Source: a bacterium
GTDB lineage: Bacteria > Actinomycetota > Acidimicrobiia > Acidimicrobiales > CATQHL01
NCBI GenBank assembly: GCA_026713745.1
Contig: JAPONU010000434.1
Span: 1-9,766, forward strand
Length of the DNA: 9,766 bases
Reading direction: 5' to 3'
Shown: in pieces, positions 6,824 through 9,766 of the stretch
Numbering within the stretch: the first letter of the stretch is position 1
Layout of the letters: each line of letters opens with the position of its first letter
Made by a program: the position numbers and the translations under genes
Notes under the pieces: model-generated
The model's database searches: none
The model's input: the letters and a program-made list of their open reading frames with translations, nothing else
What the model was told of the DNA's origin: nothing

Positions 6824-7138
6824 CTACTCCAGAGTGACGGCGGTGCCGTAGGCCAGGATCTCCGCTGCGCCCTGGGTGACCATCGACGTGGCGACCCGCA
6901 TGTTGACGACGGCGTTTGCGCCCAGGCGGGCAGCGTCCTCCTCGAGGCGTTCGAAGGCCTGCGCCCGGGACTCCTGCATCATCTTCGTGTAGCTACCCAA
7001 CTCGCCGCCGACCATGCTCTTGAGGCCGGCGCCGATGTCCTTGAAGATGACCTTGGAGCGGATCGTGCTGCCGGTGGCCAGACCGTGCACCTGGGTGATG
7101 GTGCGCCCCTCGACTTGTGGTGTGGTGACGATGATCAT
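6824..7138 (-). CDS. UPF0145 (YbjQ-like) protein
   Basis: A 104-residue cytosolic protein of the usual UPF0145 length (about 103-107). It starts MIIVTTPQVEG, a typical YbjQ N-terminus, and contains VVGGELGSYT-like (SMVGGELGSYTKMM) and RLEEDAARLGANAVVNMR segments characteristic of the family. The known fold is a small homo-oligomer (pentamer-like) of unknown function. The frame is open upstream to 7213, but the extra 25 residues are Cys/Pro-rich, unlike the family, and overlap the divergent gene, so the ATG at 7138 is preferred. An AGGGAG about 10 nt upstream on this strand could be the ribosome-binding site. It is convergent with the yibE-like gene and divergent from the ANL-like gene. Confidence 0.9.
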   Translation of the reverse strand: MIIVTTPQVEGRTITQVHGLATGSTIRSKVIFKDIGAGLKSMVGGELGSYTKMMQESRAQAFERLEEDAARLGANAVVNMRVATSMVTQGAAEILAYGTAVTLE

Positions 7139-7164
7139 GGGTGTTCTACTCCCTGGTGGACTCG

Positions 7165-7178
7165 CTATTGCGCAACAG
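7165..7178. promoter_or_regulatory. palindrome (CTaTTGCGCAAcAG) in a divergent promoter region
   Basis: An 8-bp perfect core TTGCGCAA (7168-7175) extends to a 14-bp palindrome with one mismatched pair. It lies in the 60-bp gap between the two divergent starts, 8 bp upstream of the TAGGAT -10 box at 7187-7192. It is well placed to act as an operator controlling one or both genes. No regulator is encoded nearby. Confidence 0.35.
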
Positions 7179-7186
7179 TCGCAGCC

Positions 7187-7192
7187 TAGGAT
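7187..7192 (+). promoter_or_regulatory. -10 box TAGGAT for a leaderless transcript of the ANL-like gene
   Basis: TAGGAT matches TANNNT and is followed by exactly 6 nt before ATG 7199, so transcription would begin at about the start codon. The same hexamer at the same 6-nt spacing precedes the ATPase gene at 8317. Confidence 0.6.
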
Positions 7193-7198
7193 GCCCGG

Positions 7199-8152
7199 AT
7201 GCTGCTGCACCATCTGCTGAAGGAGGGCGCCGAGCGCGCCCCGGACAGGACCGCTCTCGGCTGGGTGAAGCGGGACCGGTCGCTCAACTTCGCCGAGGCC
7301 GCCGAAGCGACCGACCGTGTGGCTGCCGGCTTGGCCTTACTCGGCGTCGAGCGGGGCGACCGGGTCGGCGTCTTCGCCCACAGCGGCCTGGACTACCTGC
7401 TCGCCATGTTCGGGGCGTGGCGGGCGGGTGCGGCGGCCGCGCTCGTGGACCTCAGCCGAGCCGGCGAGCTGGACCGCTACTTCGGTGACTGCCGGCCCAA
7501 GGTCGTCATCTACACCCACGACTACTTCGAGACCATCGACCGGCACCGTGAGACGCTGGACAGCGTCGAGACCTACGTGTGCCTCGACGGCGCACAGCCC
7601 GGAGCGATGGACTGGGCCGAGATCCTGGGATGCACCGCTGCGCCGCCCGCCCACGTTGTCGACAGCAGCGACATCGCTCACCTCTCCTACGCGCCGGCAA
7701 CGACAGGAGAGCCGATGGGTTCGTGCCTGTCCCACGAGCCGACCTGCGGGAACGCTCGCTCCCTCGCCGAGCGCCTGGGGATCGGGCCCGACGACGTGAG
7801 CCTGGGGCCGACCCCGCTCTCGGGCGCAAACCAGCTCGCCGTGAATCTGTTGCCCGTCCTCTCGGCCACCGGTACCTGCTGGGTGATGAACAACTGGGAG
7901 GCCGAGGGAGGGCTCGACGTGGCCGACCGCCTCGGGGCCACGATCCTGGCCGCCGACGCGCCCGTGCTGGCCGCCGCACTCAGCGAGGCCGGCAGCCGAG
8001 ATGGCGGCCCGCCCGCTTCGCTGCGCCTGGTCCTGGCCGGCGAGGGTGTGCTGCCCGCCGACCTGCAGCGTGCCTGGGGTGCCGAGTCGGGAGTGGCGCC
8101 GGCCGAGGTCCGGATGCCTGAGGCGAGCGAGTGGCCTCCTCCCGGCCAGTGA
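7199..8152 (+). pseudogene. truncated ANL-superfamily (acyl-CoA synthetase-like) N-terminal domain, degenerate P-loop
   Basis: The 317-residue product aligns in pattern with the N-terminal part of acyl/aryl-CoA synthetases: LNFAEAAEATDRVAAGLALLGVERGDRVGVF, then SGLDYLLAMFGAWRAGAAAALVD, and an A3-like P-loop at 164-174. The P-loop reads YAPATTGEPMG where the family has YTSGTTGxPKG, so Ser and Gly are changed and the phosphate-loop Lys is Met173. It stops around the A5 region (LRLVLAGEGVLPADL is visible, but YGxTE is not). The ATP-binding A5-A8 segment and the mobile C-terminal domain with its catalytic Lys are missing. Full-length members exceed 500 residues. It cannot be a normal adenylating enzyme. 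The frame itself is clean and has a promoter, so a stand-alone, repurposed acyl-binding domain remains possible. No recognisable C-terminal remnant is seen after the stop in other frames. Confidence 0.65.
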
Positions 8153-8198
8153 GTGGCGGCCGAGAACCGCAGAGTGTGGTCCGCTATCTCTGTTCAGC

Positions 8199-8217
8199 CT
8201 GGCGGCTCTCGCGCCAG
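8199..8217 (+). terminator. hairpin downstream of the truncated ANL gene
   Basis: CTGGCG (8199-8204) and CGCCAG (8212-8217) form a 6-bp stem with a 7-nt loop, followed by GCGCTTTG, a very short T-run. A second small hairpin, CCCC-TAAT-GGGG, lies at 8231-8242. Both sit in the 164-bp gap (8153-8316), which otherwise holds no gene that I can support. Confidence 0.35.
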
Positions 8218-8304
8218 CGCTTTGAGGCTTCCCCTAATGGGGCCACATTGGGGGCGCCCGAGGCGGACTGCAGTGCGTCCGATCGGCGTGGAATTCGCGG
8301 TGGG

Positions 8305-8310
8305 TAGGAT
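8305..8310 (+). promoter_or_regulatory. -10 box TAGGAT for a leaderless transcript of the ATPase gene
   Basis: TAGGAT is followed by 6 nt and then GTG 8317, the same arrangement as at 7187. No Shine-Dalgarno is present at usable spacing. A clear -35 element is not seen. Confidence 0.6.
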
Positions 8311-8316
8311 CTCGGC

Positions 8317-9756
8317 GTGAGCATCTTCATTGAGGTCTCGAACCTCGGCCCCCTTCGATCCGCCGAAGTGGAAATGGCCGACCTCACGCTGCTGATCGGT
8401 GAGAACAACACCGGCAAGACCTTCTTCGCAACGGTCATACACCGAGTGCTGGCAGCGTCACGTGCACATCCTCAACATCTCACGGGTCTCGGGCGTGCGA
8501 GCCCGGATGAGGTGCGGGAGTGGTTCGAGACCCGGTTGGAAGAGCGCCTTGGGCAACCTCAGCTGTTGACTGCACCTGAAGCGCAGCCCCCCGAAGCCGT
8601 CCTCAGGTGGGCGAACGAAATCTCCATGGTACGCCTCGAGGCCTTCGGCATGGAGGTTCGTGAGGGCGTCGAGTACGCGTACGGAGTTGAGGCCTCCCAA
8701 CTACGTCGGAGAACGGCGAGTCGGCGCGCAAGCGGTTGTTACGTGCGAATCCGGAACACGAATCCCGACTGGCAAACAGAAGTTCGGTTCGATTCCACTG
8801 AAGTCCGGGTTCAACCCCCCGATCCGACGACCTGGGTGCAGTGGTTGCTCGACGACGAGAAGGCCTACCGGGAGGCCGAAAGGAATCGGCGAACTCGTGG
8901 ATCGCCACCACGGCGCTCGCGACTTGCCCGACTTGTGTCCGGGTTTGGTGTCGGTTGGCCGATCCCTGACAACCTCTTCTCAGGGTGGCCCCGGTTCGCC
9001 GTCCATCTGCCCGCGAATCGAACCGGAATCATGCAGAGTTATCAGGTTATCGCCGGCGCAGTCGTCCGCCAGTCGGCCGCGGCGGGCATCCGGCCGATCG
9101 CGGTCGATCCTCTTCCCGGCACTTCGGCAGACTTCATCTCGCTCCTCGTCTCCGACTTGGACGATCCACTATGGCATCAACAAGAGGATCCGCGATTTGG
9201 CGCGCTGATAGAGGAATTCGAGTCTGAATTGGGGGCAGAGATTGTGCTCCAGGAGAGGGCAAATGCTCCCCATGTTGTTGTGGCAATGACGCCAGAGGGC
9301 GAATTCCCTCTCTCGCGAGTGTCATCCATGCTGTCGGAGTTGGCCGCTGTGATTCTCATACTCAAGGGCTCGCTATGTCGAAGTGATCACATTACGATCG
9401 ACGAACCGGAGGCGCACCTTCATCCGGCTATGCAGCGTCGAGTCGCTACCTTCCTGGCGAACGTGGTGAGCGGCGGCACAAGAGTCGTCGTCACTACGCA
9501 TTCGGATTTCTTCGTTGGCGAGATCAACAACCAAATCCGATCCGGCAGACTCGTTGACTCGCGAGTGTCTCGCCAGCGTGATGGGAAGTCGAAGACCTCC
9601 AGCGTGTGCGCGCTGCAGTTCTCCCGCGAGGAGCGGTGGTGTGTTGGCCGCCGGATCGTCCTGGATCCTGTTGACGGAATCGACGAGTCGACTTTCACCG
9701 ATGTCATGGAATCGCTGTACGACGACTCCGTCCAACTCATCAACGAATTGCTCTGA
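8317..9756 (+). CDS. AAA/ABC-type ATPase, OLD/AAA_15-like; candidate defence-system ATPase
   Basis: A 479-residue protein. It has an N-terminal strand pattern typical of the SMC/OLD-like family (FIEVSNLGPLRSAEVEM), Walker A GENNTGKT (28-35), a long variable insert (about 60-290), and a signature-like region SRVSSMLSEL (333-342). Walker B TIDEPEAHLHP has D362 and E363, and the H-switch is TTHSDFF with H395. All ATPase residues look intact. After the core there is a tail of about 80 residues (with PVDGIDESTFTDVMESLYDD) but no TOPRIM nuclease domain. Single-domain ATPases of this type usually act with a separately encoded effector in phage-defence or abortive-infection cassettes. The stop is 10 bp from the window edge, so a partner would lie outside. 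Base composition falls along the gene: 48% G+C at 9481-9540 and 57% at 9241-9300, against 72% at 5881-5940. This suggests recent acquisition. GTG 8317 is supported by the -10 box 6 nt upstream. Confidence 0.87.
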   Translation: MSIFIEVSNLGPLRSAEVEMADLTLLIGENNTGKTFFATVIHRVLAASRAHPQHLTGLGRASPDEVREWFETRLEERLGQPQLLTAPEAQPPEAVLRWANEISMVRLEAFGMEVREGVEYAYGVEASQLRRRTASRRASGCYVRIRNTNPDWQTEVRFDSTEVRVQPPDPTTWVQWLLDDEKAYREAERNRRTRGSPPRRSRLARLVSGFGVGWPIPDNLFSGWPRFAVHLPANRTGIMQSYQVIAGAVVRQSAAAGIRPIAVDPLPGTSADFISLLVSDLDDPLWHQQEDPRFGALIEEFESELGAEIVLQERANAPHVVVAMTPEGEFPLSRVSSMLSELAAVILILKGSLCRSDHITIDEPEAHLHPAMQRRVATFLANVVSGGTRVVVTTHSDFFVGEINNQIRSGRLVDSRVSRQRDGKSKTSSVCALQFSREERWCVGRRIVLDPVDGIDESTFTDVMESLYDDSVQLINELL

Positions 9757-9766
9757 GCCGCTGGGC

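Noticed and set aside
5375..7189. 604-codon plus-strand frame over the yibE-like gene, running on to 7189
   Set aside because: The translation is Arg/Gly/Ala/His-rich without hydrophobic segments. The overlapping frame from 5400 encodes a recognisable eight-helix YibE/F protein, and the minus-strand ybjQ-like gene explains the rest.

Overview
The window is about 70% G+C over most of its length and tightly packed with genes. It reads as a chromosomal segment of a high-G+C actinobacterium. An uncultured marine or sponge-associated member of the Acidimicrobiia is my best guess. That guess is an inference from GTG starts, TANNNT -10 boxes 6-7 nt before start codons (leaderless transcripts), a poly-threonine linker in a surface protein, and the gene families present. 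No rRNA, tRNA, CRISPR array or IS element was seen.

Left part (1-3717): a plus-strand catabolic operon. It encodes a DUF917 (S-Me-THD family) protein, a short-form HyuA-like hydantoinase/oxoprolinase whose ATG overlaps the previous stop (ATGA), and an M19 (renal-type) dipeptidase 13 nt downstream with a good AGGAG ribosome-binding site. All zinc-ligand positions of the dipeptidase are intact. Together the genes suggest ATP-driven opening of a cyclic amide (hydantoin, oxoproline or thiohydantoin type) followed by dipeptide hydrolysis. The substrate is not known. A long 12-bp perfect inverted repeat straddles the dipeptidase stop and probably ends the operon.

Middle (3718-6823): an envelope pair. 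First comes a leaderless, GTG-started, membrane-anchored or lipoprotein-like surface protein with three Ig-like domains joined by Pro/Ala-rich and Thr13 linkers. It is followed by a YibE/F-family eight-helix membrane protein. A convergent UPF0145 (YbjQ) gene follows on the minus strand.

Right part (6824-9766): the ybjQ-like gene is divergent, across 60 bp, from a truncated ANL-family (acyl-CoA synthetase-like) gene. That gene has lost its C-terminal half, and its P-loop lysine is replaced by Met. After a 164-bp gap comes a visibly lower-G+C gene for a 479-residue AAA/ABC-type (OLD/AAA_15-like) ATPase of the kind found in defence cassettes. It ends 10 bp before the window edge, so any effector partner lies outside. 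The ATPase next to the decayed ANL gene is the most likely accessory (transferred) part of the window.
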